DNA of 64,000 bases from Isoperla grammatica (taxonomy: Eukaryota; Arthropoda; Insecta; Plecoptera; Perlodidae): contig OX246743.1 of assembly GCA_945910005.1 (NCBI GenBank), positions 42,318,736 through 42,382,735 of the forward strand. The letters are read 5' to 3'. Each line of letters starts with the position of its first letter. Positions within the stretch are counted from its first letter, which is position 1. The notes beneath the pieces are model-generated. The model searched no databases and was not told the origin of the DNA. It saw only the letters and a program-made list of their open reading frames with translations. A program made the translations under genes and the position numbers. Below are positions 48,760-60,800 of the stretch, in pieces.

Positions 48760-51700
48760 TAAACAAAGGCATCGCAATCACGCAAGGGCCAAGACATAAC
48801 GATCACGTGAGTAGAAGAGAAGAGACGAGCGCAGATCTCGAGCGAGCCGCACTGAATATTTCAGAGCGAGCCGAGAGCTCTATCTGTTTGAATGTTCTCG
48901 CGTCCTGCGAACAAGCTCAGTGCTCGTTGCAAAATTTAATCTAGGAAAAATGAGATCGTCAAGAGGGGAATGGGGGGGGGAGGTCCTCGGGGAATAGTCC
49001 TTCAGTTTATATTCAAAAGTGTGAAGAGCGGAGTTTACAGTTATGTTCCGTCCATACCATTTCAGAACGATTCTACTTTGATCTATAAAACTTTCAACAT
49101 TTCAGAGATAAAACGTGATATTGTGAAAAGTGTTCACCTTATTAAGTTTTGGCCGGCGAGAAAATAGAGACAGCCAACTTAATAACATCGTTATTGTTCG
49201 CTTATATTCATGAATCATGATACTATTCTCAGTCTGTGAATTTAATTTTGAACAGTCGCAGTCGAAACCATAACATAGCTTTATTTTGCGTTATATAACA
49301 TGTTTACACTTAGCTAATGTAACATTATGAGCTCAGAGAGAAAAACAATTTAATATCTTCTGTCCAACGTACATTCGGTGACCACAAGGATCCAGCATTC
49401 TAAAGATAATTTAAAAAAAAGACATTAAATACAAATGATTTTTAACAATTTCAAAGTGTTGTTTTAAATGATTTTCAACATATGGCCGAAGCCAATACGT
49501 ATGTATAGCTAAAATAACTAAAATGTAAGATGTAGAACTAAAAAATGTGTTCCGACTGGGGATATAAAAAAAATCCATAACAAATAATCATAAACAATAA
49601 TAAAATGGTATTATTACTAATGTTATTAAATATAAGGTTTCTTAGATGTTAACAAATTGTGTGAAACACATCTCACAATCATAATACGCGTATATATCAG
49701 ATCAGGCAACGTTACAATAAATTGTCACAATTAAACAATGTATTAAAATCATTCGGTACTATTATCTAAAAACTAATACGTAATACATTGCAAAACATTA
49801 GTTAGCATTAACTATATTTTTTCTCCGGATAAACCCCATTAGGGTAATGCAAGACAGACCAAGGAGTTGTATAGGTACTTTTATAAATCCAAGTACAGAC
49901 CATGGACTTAGTTATAATAGTAACTTCGTTACTGGACATGAATCAGCTAACAAATCAATGTACCAATTAAATAGCCACGGAAGAGGGTGGCCATTTTAGC
50001 CCTTAAGTTTCGGATTTACATTGTTGTTGTGACTGTTGATGTGTAATTGCTTAGCGATAGGGGCTAAAATGTCCGAGAATGTCAAAAACCGGAAATGAGA
50101 ATCGCAGACGCGTATTCCAACCATGTTGCACATCCAGATAGTTGTAAGTCCATACAGACTGTGAGTTCGACCACAGCCTTATAAACGCATCGAGTATAAT
50201 CATGCACCGCCTTATAGAGAATCTCTACCCGTTTACCAGCGAGATGAATAACAGGGAGGAGGGATGATGCACCCTCGGGACACATTTCGATAGATTACCA
50301 CCCCTCACTGCCTTGGGAGGAGGGGGGGGGGGGGGATACGGTAGCGCGCCATGCAATCCACTCCCCTCACTCTTCTTATACTCATACAACCGTTTTACTC
50401 GTAATGTTGCAAGATGTGGTTTGGTGTATAGAGATATATAAATTCAGTTTTAAATATATAAACGCTAAATGCATGGATATTTAATTAAATAAGTTTTCAT
50501 GATTATTTCTCGGTTTTATGACAAGTTTATGTCCATTTGATCACTTTGAATTTTGCTCATTACTGCCAAATCTCTATTTATTGCTATTATTTCTTATTTG
50601 TAACTAAAACTTACAATGTATGCCAATTTGCAAGGGAAATATGAAAAGAGTAGATATACAATTTTGTATGAATATGACGAGTTTTTATGAAACAAAATGC
50701 CAAAAAGTGAAATTCGGTTGATTTGAAAATTTTGAGCAATGAGACCAGTGCACTGAAGCAATACCGTGTTTACGCTAGGACTCTGTTCATCGTCGTCGAA
50801 ACAGCGTGCATGAAACGAGAGGTCATAGGGATCTGAGGTCGGCAGAGGGGAGCTTGGCTTGGGATACACTCGAAGGCAATATGGCCGCTGTGTGGCTTCA
50901 TTGTGGCTTCAACCGACGCTCAGGACCAATAAAACAAGGCGAGACGCTCACTGGCTCCATAGGCGGCGTCGCGACGCTTAACACACAATGGTGGAGCCAC
51001 AACGCACGACGCACAACTAGAACACTCAACTAAACACTAAGGTGCCAAATTGCACAGGGGTCAGAGGTTTCCACCAAATAGCCCCCTGCCCCACCCATTT
51101 TCTCCTCACACCATCGACTAATGCGAATACTTTTTAACACGCTGTTTTTTTTTTAATAAACAATGTTTTGGCAATGCTTTTTAATGCTTTGATATGTTGA
51201 GAAAGCTGGAAAAATTGTTCACATCCGGGATTCGGTTTTGAATCAAGTAAACAATTAACTAAAAAACTCCAAATATTGTACATGTTACTATTTGTATTTC
51301 TGTAATCAATTCAATAATGTTTATAATTATCAAATTACTTACACAAATGACAATTACAATATTTAAAAGTTTTTAATCCATTGTTTAGCTGACGCAAAAC
51401 AAAATCGCGGGTGTATGAATCACTTTTTCAAAGTTTTTAAGCGTTCTCATATATCGATAAAAACCGTGAGCTGCAGATACCGACGATGTATGTTATGATC
51501 CAGGCTTGAGCTCTTCTCCCCCCGGCGATGCACCTATCAGAAGGAGGGGGGGAAGGGGGGGGAGTACAGCACTTACCAACGCATTACCACAGACATTAAC
51601 GCGCGCCCGTCGTCTATTTCCTCCACCGACACCGGAATTAGCTACTTAAAAAACGTCCTCCGCCATGAGTCGAGTTTCCTCTTCCGGGCTAGACGAGCTA

Positions 51701-51830
51701 TCGTGCGGCGATGTTGTGGCTGGATGGGAGCAACACTTAGACCAGCTCGTAATACGGGAGTCACAATATTATCTGCCTCAAAGGAGCCGACAGACTTCAT
51801 TTGTCTCCTGTGCTGCGAGCGTCCCCATTG
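48760..51830. other. Gene-free intergenic stretch
   Basis: No exon with family similarity is visible. Holds a dispersed repeat at about 51388-51470 (partner of 8671-8770), a G14 tract at 50322-50335, and a GC-richer block at 50790-51020 of unknown nature. Upstream eve regulatory DNA could lie here but cannot be identified from this sequence alone. Confidence 0.4.
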
Positions 51831-51833
51831 AAT

Positions 51834-52246
51834 CCACTGCAGATACATACATGCTGCATCCACTGTGTATACAGTCATGCTGCACTAATACAGGCGCTGC
51901 ATCCACTGTGTATACAGTCATGCTGCACTAATACAGGCGCTGCATCCACTGTATATACATACATGCTGCATCCACTGTGTATAGGCCTACAGTCATGCTG
52001 CACTAATACAGGCGCTGCATCCACTGTATATACATACATGCTGCATCCACTGTGTATACAGTCATGCTGCACTAATACAGGCGCTGCATCCACTGTATAT
52101 ACATACATGCTGCATCCACTGTGTATACAGTCATGCTGCACTAATACAGGCGCTGCATCCACTGTATATACAATACATACATGCTGCATCCACTGTATAT
52201 ACATACATGCTGCATCCACTGTATCTACATACATGCTGCACTAAAA
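51834..52246. repeat. Compound minisatellite of two unit types
   Basis: Units of about 26 bp (GCTGCATCCACTGTATATAC plus ATACAT) and about 43 bp (adding CAGTCATGCTGCACTAATAC plus AGGC) alternate. One copy has a TAGGCCTA insertion (51982). The long open frames on both strands (up to 147 codons) only reflect stop-free repetition. Confidence 0.9.
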
Positions 52247-52249
52247 CAC

Positions 52250-53730
52250 TTGGGGACGAATTCATCAAACGATTATTAATAATCTTGGATTGGTTAATAT
52301 GTATGTTTCCAAGTTTCAATTTGCATTAGCCCTATTAACATTATTTTTGACGTTTTAGGTTAATGTTTATTCGGTGAACATATATTTTTGGAAACGCTAA
52401 AAAATAGCAATTCAGTATGTGTTTTTGTATCGTGATAAGGGGTTATGATGATTTAGGTAAGTTCCACCCCAAGTATTCCGTATTCAAGTATAGATTGTGT
52501 TAAAGAATAGTAGAGGAGAGCATTTTTAGTGCGGATTGATTAAGAAAGTTTCTGAGTGTGTAATATTAACAATCAATTTGGTTAGATTGCTAAGCAATCT
52601 AAACAAAAATGTGTTTCCATTCCTAGACTTGAGATTTTCTAAGTTTGACGCTCCAATGCTGCTTCTGGTCATCGCTATGTGACCACTTTTACCCTCGTGA
52701 CAACCCGACTATCATATAATATTTATTCATTTCATATTAGATTATTAATAATCAGTCATATTAGTCATATTGGGCGGTGGTCACAGGGGATAAAGGTTTT
52801 AAACTATGTCAAACTTAAAACATCTGTACTTATACAATTGAAGTGATTTTAAATATGTGAATTTTCCATTAGAAGTGCAAGAAGCCTCCTCATGTTCAAG
52901 GTTTTGATGAAAAGAAAAAATAGATGCTACAAAATGCTTAATTTAAAATGCGGGGACGGAATAAAGGTTGTTATTCTTTGACTTCAACATGTGCGTCCGA
53001 ATTGGGTCCGAGATTACGAGGTTTTACGTCCCATATTTTTTGCAACGAGGCTAATCGAGACGAAGGGTCCGAGATGATTTGGAACAAAAACTAACGGATA
53101 ATTCCATGTAGACCAACGTGGGTCTCGTATCTTCTCCAAGTATTTCTATAAATTGAAGAGGATATTGATCACTTTTCTGATATATCATTAATATAGACAG
53201 ATATCATTATTTTAGAATGATGCTCAAAACGAGTGGTGCTTAAATTGAAGCATCGCTTTATGACCGAATAATCGTCCAAATAAAACATTTCACTTAGATC
53301 CATTTTCAAGTTTTAATAAGTTGGCAGTCGAGTTTGAATTGCTTCGTACATCCTCCAAGTTATAACGTATAACGCCGTTCAATACTCGGTACACGGTTTC
53401 GAAGAGATATTTGCGTTTGTTACTCATTTCGTTTCCCTTCCCATGTAATCATTACAATATTTTCAACGGTATCTGAATGGCAGAATTATGTTTCCAGCAG
53501 AACTGTATTGCTCTCCATTTATAATGACATTCTTTTATTAATTTGATTCATCACGATTTATCATGTTTTGATAAATATCAAAAAATAGCCCATGCTTATT
53601 TGTTATCATATTTTTACCATATTTTTGCATCATAAATAGCTATGTTCAAAACAAAATGTGATAACCCCTATTTGTCAAATATTTGTACATTGATAGATAT
53701 ACGTATCCGTATACACACTAAACTATATCA
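52250..53730. other. Gene-free intergenic stretch
   Basis: AT-rich sequence without recognisable exons or repeats. A short inverted pair (ATGTGACCAC near 52677 and GTGGTCACAG near 52778) brackets about 100 bp. Confidence 0.4.
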
Positions 53731-53733
53731 AAT

Positions 53734-53853
53734 GCCAACGGTTTAGCCGAGGTCGCATAGCCGGTTCCCATAAGCACACTGAAATTAAGCAACATCGAGC
53801 TAGATCAGTAGGAGGATGGGTGACCTCTTCTACGAAACAGTATAGTAACCGAT
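53734..53853 (+). pseudogene. 5S rRNA-like relic or 5S-derived SINE head
   Basis: GCCAACGG at the start, GAAATTAAGCAACATCGAGC at 53781-53800 and GGATGGGTGACC at 53814-53825 match the conserved 5' end, A-box and C-box regions of arthropod 5S rRNA in order and at roughly the right distances within 120 nt. The region between and after has diverged and the 3' end no longer pairs with the 5' end, so it is not a functional 5S gene. The GAGG-rich sequence after it could be a SINE body. Confidence 0.7.
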
Positions 53854-54424
53854 AAAGCAGAGGAGGATTGGAGGATTCGAAAGCTTGTGTAACAGCTTCG
53901 TTCTTCTCGTCAACTGCTCGGCAGTCCAGGTTACTGGAAGAACCTATACGACTGGTCAAAGTTACACCGTCCTATCGGAGGGGACAAAAACACATGGTCC
54001 CCATGGTACTTTTCGTCATTTATTTATTTATTAATTTATTTATTTATTTGCCTGTCGATTAATACATGGTACAAATATAGGCATCGTCAATCTTATAAAT
54101 ATAAATATTTTCCTATAATCGTAACCTTGTTCCAAAATTCTACTCTGAACACACATTGAAATAATTTAATTTTTATCCACGCTATTTTTATGCCATTAGC
54201 GGCCTAATGAGTGCAAACCTTCTACCAATAATAGCTCCAATGTTCCCACGCAAAAACTTCTGGAATGCACTATTTCATCTGGGCCACTTACTCATTTCTT
54301 ATTCAGAGCCAGTAAACCCCTTTTTACAGTCAATGAAACCGGGATCATTTCAGATGAGAAAAGACAGAAGGGTCGTAGGTGATAGAGCTCTAAGCCTTTT
54401 AGCCTCAGGCTGTGAGATCTCGTG

Positions 54425-54503
54425 AGGGGGCGTGGCCTGGCCGTTACCCCACCCCCCTCATCGGCCCCCAGCCAATGGGCGCCGCTCATGGCTGTCGGCC
54501 AAT
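54425..54503 (+). promoter_or_regulatory. eve proximal promoter elements: GC box and two CCAAT boxes
   Basis: GGGGGCGTGGCC (about 54426-54437) resembles an Sp/KLF site. CCAAT motifs lie at 54472-54476 and 54499-54503 in a GC-rich block (54420-54510) rising out of AT-rich DNA, 310-390 bp upstream of the eve start codon. Confidence 0.5.
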
Positions 54504-54568
54504 AGCAGCGGGGATACTAACATGTTAATAATGTATATCCCATAGCTACTGAAGTGTTCACATCGTAA

Positions 54569-54574
54569 TCAGTC
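54569..54574 (+). promoter_or_regulatory. Candidate eve initiator
   Basis: TCAGTC matches the arthropod initiator consensus TCAGTY, with A+1 at 54571, giving a 244-nt leader. No TATA box at -30 and no convincing DPE at +28, so this is a weak call. Confidence 0.35.
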
Positions 54575-54814
54575 GGAAGCTAAACGTCACTTAGTAAACA
54601 TCATTTCACAGTACAGCTTCCGGTAGCAATACGGCCTGTATATTATTGGTCTTGCGTGCATCAACGTATTCAGCACTATTGCATTCTACACTATAAACAC
54701 TTAAAAATTATTTATTTTATTATTTATTTTTAAAACAGTTTAAATATAGTTTTTGCGTTGTGAATTCAAATAAATTTTCGACATGCGATCGTTGTAAAAG
54801 TGTTAGGCCTCAAG

Positions 54815-57800
54815 ATGCAACAGTCGTTCCGTGTGATGCAGGGTCCCCCTATTGACCACCAGGCGGAGGACTTCAGTAAGAACCACCATAACCACCACAA
54901 GAACTCCAACACGGTGGTGGTCGATCTTCTACCCCCCAGCTACACCTCACAGTCACTGGGACATCAGCAGGCGTCGCCGCTGTCTTCGGACCATATGAAG
55001 GGGGACGGCTTGAAGGGTGAGTCTTGCTTTCTGGTTCTTGTATCATCTTAGTTTGATAAGCGCCTTCCACAATCAGTTCTAAGGCGTAAAGTTTACGGAG
55101 CAAGGCGTAAGAAATGTCAAAGCATGATTACACCTTACGGCTAACGATACGTTGTGACTAGTTGCATTGAAACTTACACATTGCAATGTTAAACCGTACG
55201 TACGTCTTATAATCTTTGGTCTTACGACTTACACCAAGTCTTATACAAGTGATTGCATTTCGACTTACACCAAGGTCTTACAACTGATTGTATTTTAATC
55301 TAAGAGGGACAAGGTATATTTAAGGAGGCGCCGACCTCTACTATAAATGTTGTTGATTCAAACATTACAAATTTAGGGAATAGGCCCTAGAATGGGCTGG
55401 ACTGGCCCGGCGGAAGACCGGGACAAATCCCGGTGGGCCGCTGCCCTTTAGGGCCGGTGAGAGCCGGACTTGGGCCGCGGGACAGTTGTCAGGGCCTGTC
55501 TTACTGTCGGGAAGAAGAGTTCTAAAACGTAGCCCATTCTTGCAAGAAGATTTCTTATCAATATTGGAATGGTTATAATTGCTTTGAATAGTATTTAAAA
55601 CATGTAGGCCTACCTCAAACAATTATCTCTGCGGGGTGATGCTGTCTTTAGAACACAATATACCACTTTATATAATGTCTGTTTAGTTTCTCACTGGTTG
55701 TACACAATTTATATAAGCTAATCTACTTCAAGATTCGAAAAGGAATAATAGCAACTTTCTCGCGTTCAGTTGTGAGTCTTTGCATGACTTTCCAGGGGTG
55801 CAGATATAAATTGTAAATACTTTTTATTATTTTGGTTTTAGACGAATACAGGAAAGGGGGTGCCATAACACATGGGACGAAGGGGGTTATCGCCCCCTGA
55901 CCCCCTTCTATAGCTCGCTATACTGATATTAGCCTTACAGGCAGAGCTACACCTCACAACCGCTGTCTTTGAGAAAGCGGAATGACTTCAACTTGTAGGC
56001 AGTGCATAGTGCGCACATAATCTCATGGGAAGATCTGTGTTGGGGGAACTGATATTTAACACAGTGTTATTTTAACAAATCGGATCTGGGGCAGAGCTCC
56101 AGTCATCGGAGGCGGAGTTATTTGTATAATTGTATTCAGAAGAAGCTATAAAGAGCACGGAAATCATTATATTATTTGTATCCATAGTCACTGCATGTGT
56201 TGTTACTGAAAGTATTCGTATCACAGCATGGAGCTTCGTCTCATGGGGCAGCAGAGGGCTTAAGCCCAAAATCTCCCCCCCCCCCCCCTTGAAGGCGCCA
56301 ATGCTAGGGGTAAGTATAGTTCTTGGATATCGTGATTCGTATGTCGCCTCGAACGACGGGCAGGGCTGTCACTTGACTTGTCTGATTCGACTTCCTATCA
56401 CACGACGCAATTTGTGGCTTCATTATTTATTATCCATATTATGTAATTTCGCCCCAACGTGGTTTAATTAGGCCTATAAGATTTTTCTGCTTGACGCAAG
56501 CAGACGCCGGCAAACATTTTAAATGTGAAATTAGGGACGGGAGAAAACGTCAATGGTTATAGTAACCCTCACACAAAGCATGACATTATTTTAAAAAGCA
56601 TTTCTAATTTTCAAAAAATTTGCAAGTAGGTCTACTGTCAATGGCAAGTCCCAGACTGTTGATGATTTATTAAATTATTAGACACGACTGCTAAAACTAT
56701 AGTAAATCAAACAACTTGTCATAAATTCACTGCAATAATTTTATTAAGAAGTATAAACATTACGATTACAACAAAAGAATTTAAAAGTGTAATGCGGCTT
56801 TCACAACCATGTAATGAAATGACCCCTAATCGCTAATCCGTTGTTTATCATCCCCAATCAGTTTATCTATTTCCTTTTATCTTTCGATTGCAAAGGGAGG
56901 CAGAAATTAAGAATATACGCGCCTGCAGAGCGTATTTTGTTTCAGTGCTCTCAAATGTTTCCGTATCATTTGCTAACGGACTAGGCCTATGCGTATTTCT
57001 GTTGAATTGAATGACTTCCGTATACATTTTTTGAGACAATTTTCAACAAACATTTCAATCCTAATTCCGTAAATGGATACATATATTCTATAACTTATTT
57101 GAGTGAATTATTCCATGTATTTTTTAGTGAACATTTCCATACAATTTGAGTAATATCGTCATAATTCGATTGCACACGGGGGGGAGGGGGGCAAGTACTC
57201 CCCCCCCCTCCCTCTTCCTTTGCCGGCGCCAATGTCTCTCACCTGATTTTACCGAATATGTATACCCTATTTGAAAACAAAAATGCTTTCAACTATATTG
57301 AGTCTGTCTATGTAGGCCATATAATTGTATAGCGAATATATTTCCGATGAGTGTTCACTGTTCGTGTTCGGTGAGGGAACTTGTTCATTCAAGATGCGGC
57401 GACGACATCGGAAATGTCTTGTTGCACATTATGAACATTAGCCGTCTTGTCTGTCCTTCTAAGTGGCCACTTGGGCCGACGGGCCGGCGACAAGCTTAGA
57501 GGCGCCTCGCCTAGCCCATGTATAGCCTAGCTAGCCCGGTGCATGACGGGAGCGTGCGGCGCCGTGGCTCCTACAGTCCCTCCCAGGCACGGGTAGCACT
57601 GTCCCAGCACTGCCTGTCGTTCTAGGACACTAATACAGGGCCGGCGACAAGCTTAGAGGCGCCTCGCCTAGCCCATGTATAGCCTAGCCCGGTGCATGGC
57701 GGGTGTTTGCGGCGCCGTCTCCTGCAGAGCCACGGGCAGCACTGCTAGTCGTACTAGGACACTAATATAGGGCCGGCGACAAGCTTAGAGGCGCCTCGCC

Positions 57801-60800
57801 CAGCCCATGTATAGCCTAGCCCGGTGCATGACGGGAGCGTGCGGCGCCGTGGCTCCTACAGTCCCTCCCAGGCACGGGTAGCACTGTCCCAGCACTGCCT
57901 GTCGTACTAGGACACTAATACAGGGCCGGCGACAAGCTTAGAGGCGCCTGCCGAGCCCATGTATAGCCTAGCCCGGTGCATGACGGGAGCGTGCGGCGCC
58001 GTGGCTCCTACAGACCCTCCCAGGCACGGGTAGCACTGTCCCAGCACTGCCTGTCGTACTAGGACACTAATACAGGGCCGGTGACAAGCTTAGAGGCGCC
58101 TCGCCTAGCCCATGTATAGCCTAGCCCGGTGCATGACGGGAGCGTGCGGCGCCATGGCTCCTACAGTCCCTCCCAGGCACGGGTAGCACTGTCCCAGCAC
58201 TGCCTGTCGTACTAGGACACTAATACAGGGCCGGCGACAAGCTTAGAGGCGCCTGCCGAGCCCATGTATAGCCTAGCCCGGTGCATGACGGGAGCGTGCG
58301 GCGCCATGGCTCCTACAGACCCTCCCAGGCACGGGTAGCACTGTCCCAGCACTGCCTGTCGTACTAGGACACTAATACAGGGCCGGCGACAAGCTTAGAG
58401 GCGCCTGCCGAGCCCATGTATAGCCTAGCCCGGTGCATGACGGGAGCGTGCGGCGCCGTGGCTCCTACAGACCCTCCCAGGCACGGGTAGCACTGTCCCA
58501 GCACTGCCTGTCGTACTAGGACACTAATACAGGGCCGGCGACAAGCTTAGAGGCGCCTCGCCTAGCCCATGTATAGCCTAGCCCGGTGCATGACGGGACT
58601 CCGCGGGTGCTTGCGGCGCCGTCTACTGCAGAAGCACTGCCAGTCGTACTAGGACACTAATACAGGGCTGATTATTCATATGATTTCGTTGTTGGGTGTA
58701 GATTGTTCATTTTACAGTTTACGAATGTTGTTTTCCTCGAGAGGAAAGGGTTACATAAAACTCAACGTCGGATCACTTACTCGTCACTGTAAGTCCCTGT
58801 CCGATATATTTTCATTTTTAACAGATTCACATTTCTACACAGTTGATTTGAAAATAGTAGACCTACTAATTTCCCGTATTTCAATCGGTGCATGTCTAAT
58901 ATAGTGAGAGGAATCATGAATCATGAAGTGCTTGCGGTGAAAATAGACAAGTCGGGTGGTTTTTTGCTTTTGTGAGCTCGTCCCGAATCAGTTTTACCGC
59001 ACACAGACTTCGCGTATAATCGCGTGCGTTATTTATTTATAAGCGAATGAAGTAAGTAGCACCGAGACATAATGAATGCAACAGTACATCAGTGCACAGA
59101 CGCGGTACGAACTGAATGAAGCGTATCGCAATAACAAGAAAAAGCGCGGCGGGCACCCTTCAAAGGTTCTCCGTTAGTCCGTCAGATAGCGGCGAGGACG
59201 CTGATAACCGCTAATGAAGACACTGCGTGGTGTTGCGATGACGTCATAGAGGGCTATACATCTCAATTAGGCTGAAGGAGACGGGCGAGGTTGCCGGTTC
59301 GATGCCTGACGCTGGCAACGCTGTCTGAACGGTCGCAAGGCGAAATACATGGGGTATCTGGCATCACCATTACTCACACGAAAAGTTATGGTAACCGATC
59401 TTCCAAAACGAATGATTTCACAACAAAGAATATTTTTATTTAAAATTTCGGCAGTTGTATAGATTTCAAAACCCTCTTCTTTACATATCGGTATCGGGAG
59501 GCTGCCCTTTGCTTTGCGATCTAACTACCCCAATAACGCAAAGACGTCAAAGTTTCAATATATTTGTAATATTTTCAAAATTATTTACAAGATCCCATGT
59601 TGACATTTGACGTGGAATACCTTGTTTTCACTGTGACTGATAACCCACCAACCAAAAGCTTTTTTAAATCCACCAAATATCTAATTTGCTACAAATAACA
59701 GCTTTCGAATTTATGTTTATTGCAATCGGCCCTAAAATAAAGAGAGCATCTTATCTTATCCCACAAGTCAAAACTATTTGTACCAGACTTGTTATTTCTA
59801 CTTCTGGTTGTGTAGGTTCGGGAGTACAATTGATATCTTGTTTGCATCCTGGTGAGGTTAAATCCAACAAATATCTAATTTGCTATAATACAAATAACTT
59901 TCGAATATGTTGATTGCAATCAGCCCTAAAATAAAGAGAGAGCATCTAATCTTCGTCCCACAAGTCAAAACTATTTGTACGAGACTTGTTATTTCTACTT
60001 CTGGTTGTGTAGGTTAGGGAGTACAATTGATGTCTTGTTTGCATCCTGGTGTGACTGTTGCTCCACATCAGGTGTGCCCACCCCTCCGCGGGGGATGGTA
60101 ATTGTCCGTGACAGCTGCCGCGGAGTCAATGCTTGCGCGCTAATAGCCGGCCCATTCAGCCGACCACAGACCACGGGGGTGGCCAGGCGGACTAATGGCC
60201 TTGTCGCCACCACCCAGCGGCGTAATGGCTCAGAAGACATCCCTTGCTCGCTCATCCCTCAACGTGCACGCATTGTGTGACGCGTTGTTGGTGTCAATAC
60301 TCATCCGTACATTTATTGAATCATTTACTTTATTATAATCGTAGTGGGGGGATGATGTTTAAAGGATACCTCTACGTCAACAACCACACAAAATTTTTGC
60401 TTCGAAATCGAAAATCTGAATCAACAGCGCACTGTGGTTTAGTAAGCCCTACATACTGAATGTTCTAAGTTGTGTTTTACATTATAATCAGTATGTTTTT
60501 TTTTATATATAATTAATTGTATTACTAATTATTGAATTAATATCAAAATACTACGCTAATGGTCAGGGCTGTATTAAGGCATAGGCTAACTAGGCTGGAG
60601 CCTAGGGCGCTGACATTTTACGGGGTCCCAAAGCGTCCCCCCGCCCTATCGGCCCCGAAATGCGCTGAGGGTCGAGACGTGTAGCTTCTAACTTTTCAAC
60701 GGGCGAGACTTGGGCCGGTGAAATTGTACAATTTGGTGATTTGCATTGTATTAGTTGCCAACTTTACTTTTACCTAAAATGCATGCGTATGTTTTAAGCA

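Noticed and set aside
51642..51878. 78-codon basic minus-strand frame
   Set aside because: Its tail overlaps the minisatellite and the rest has no recognised family; no splice support.
51801..52244. 147- and 119-codon frames rich in Cys and Thr
   Set aside because: They translate the compound minisatellite in opposite directions; no start context, splice sites or family similarity.
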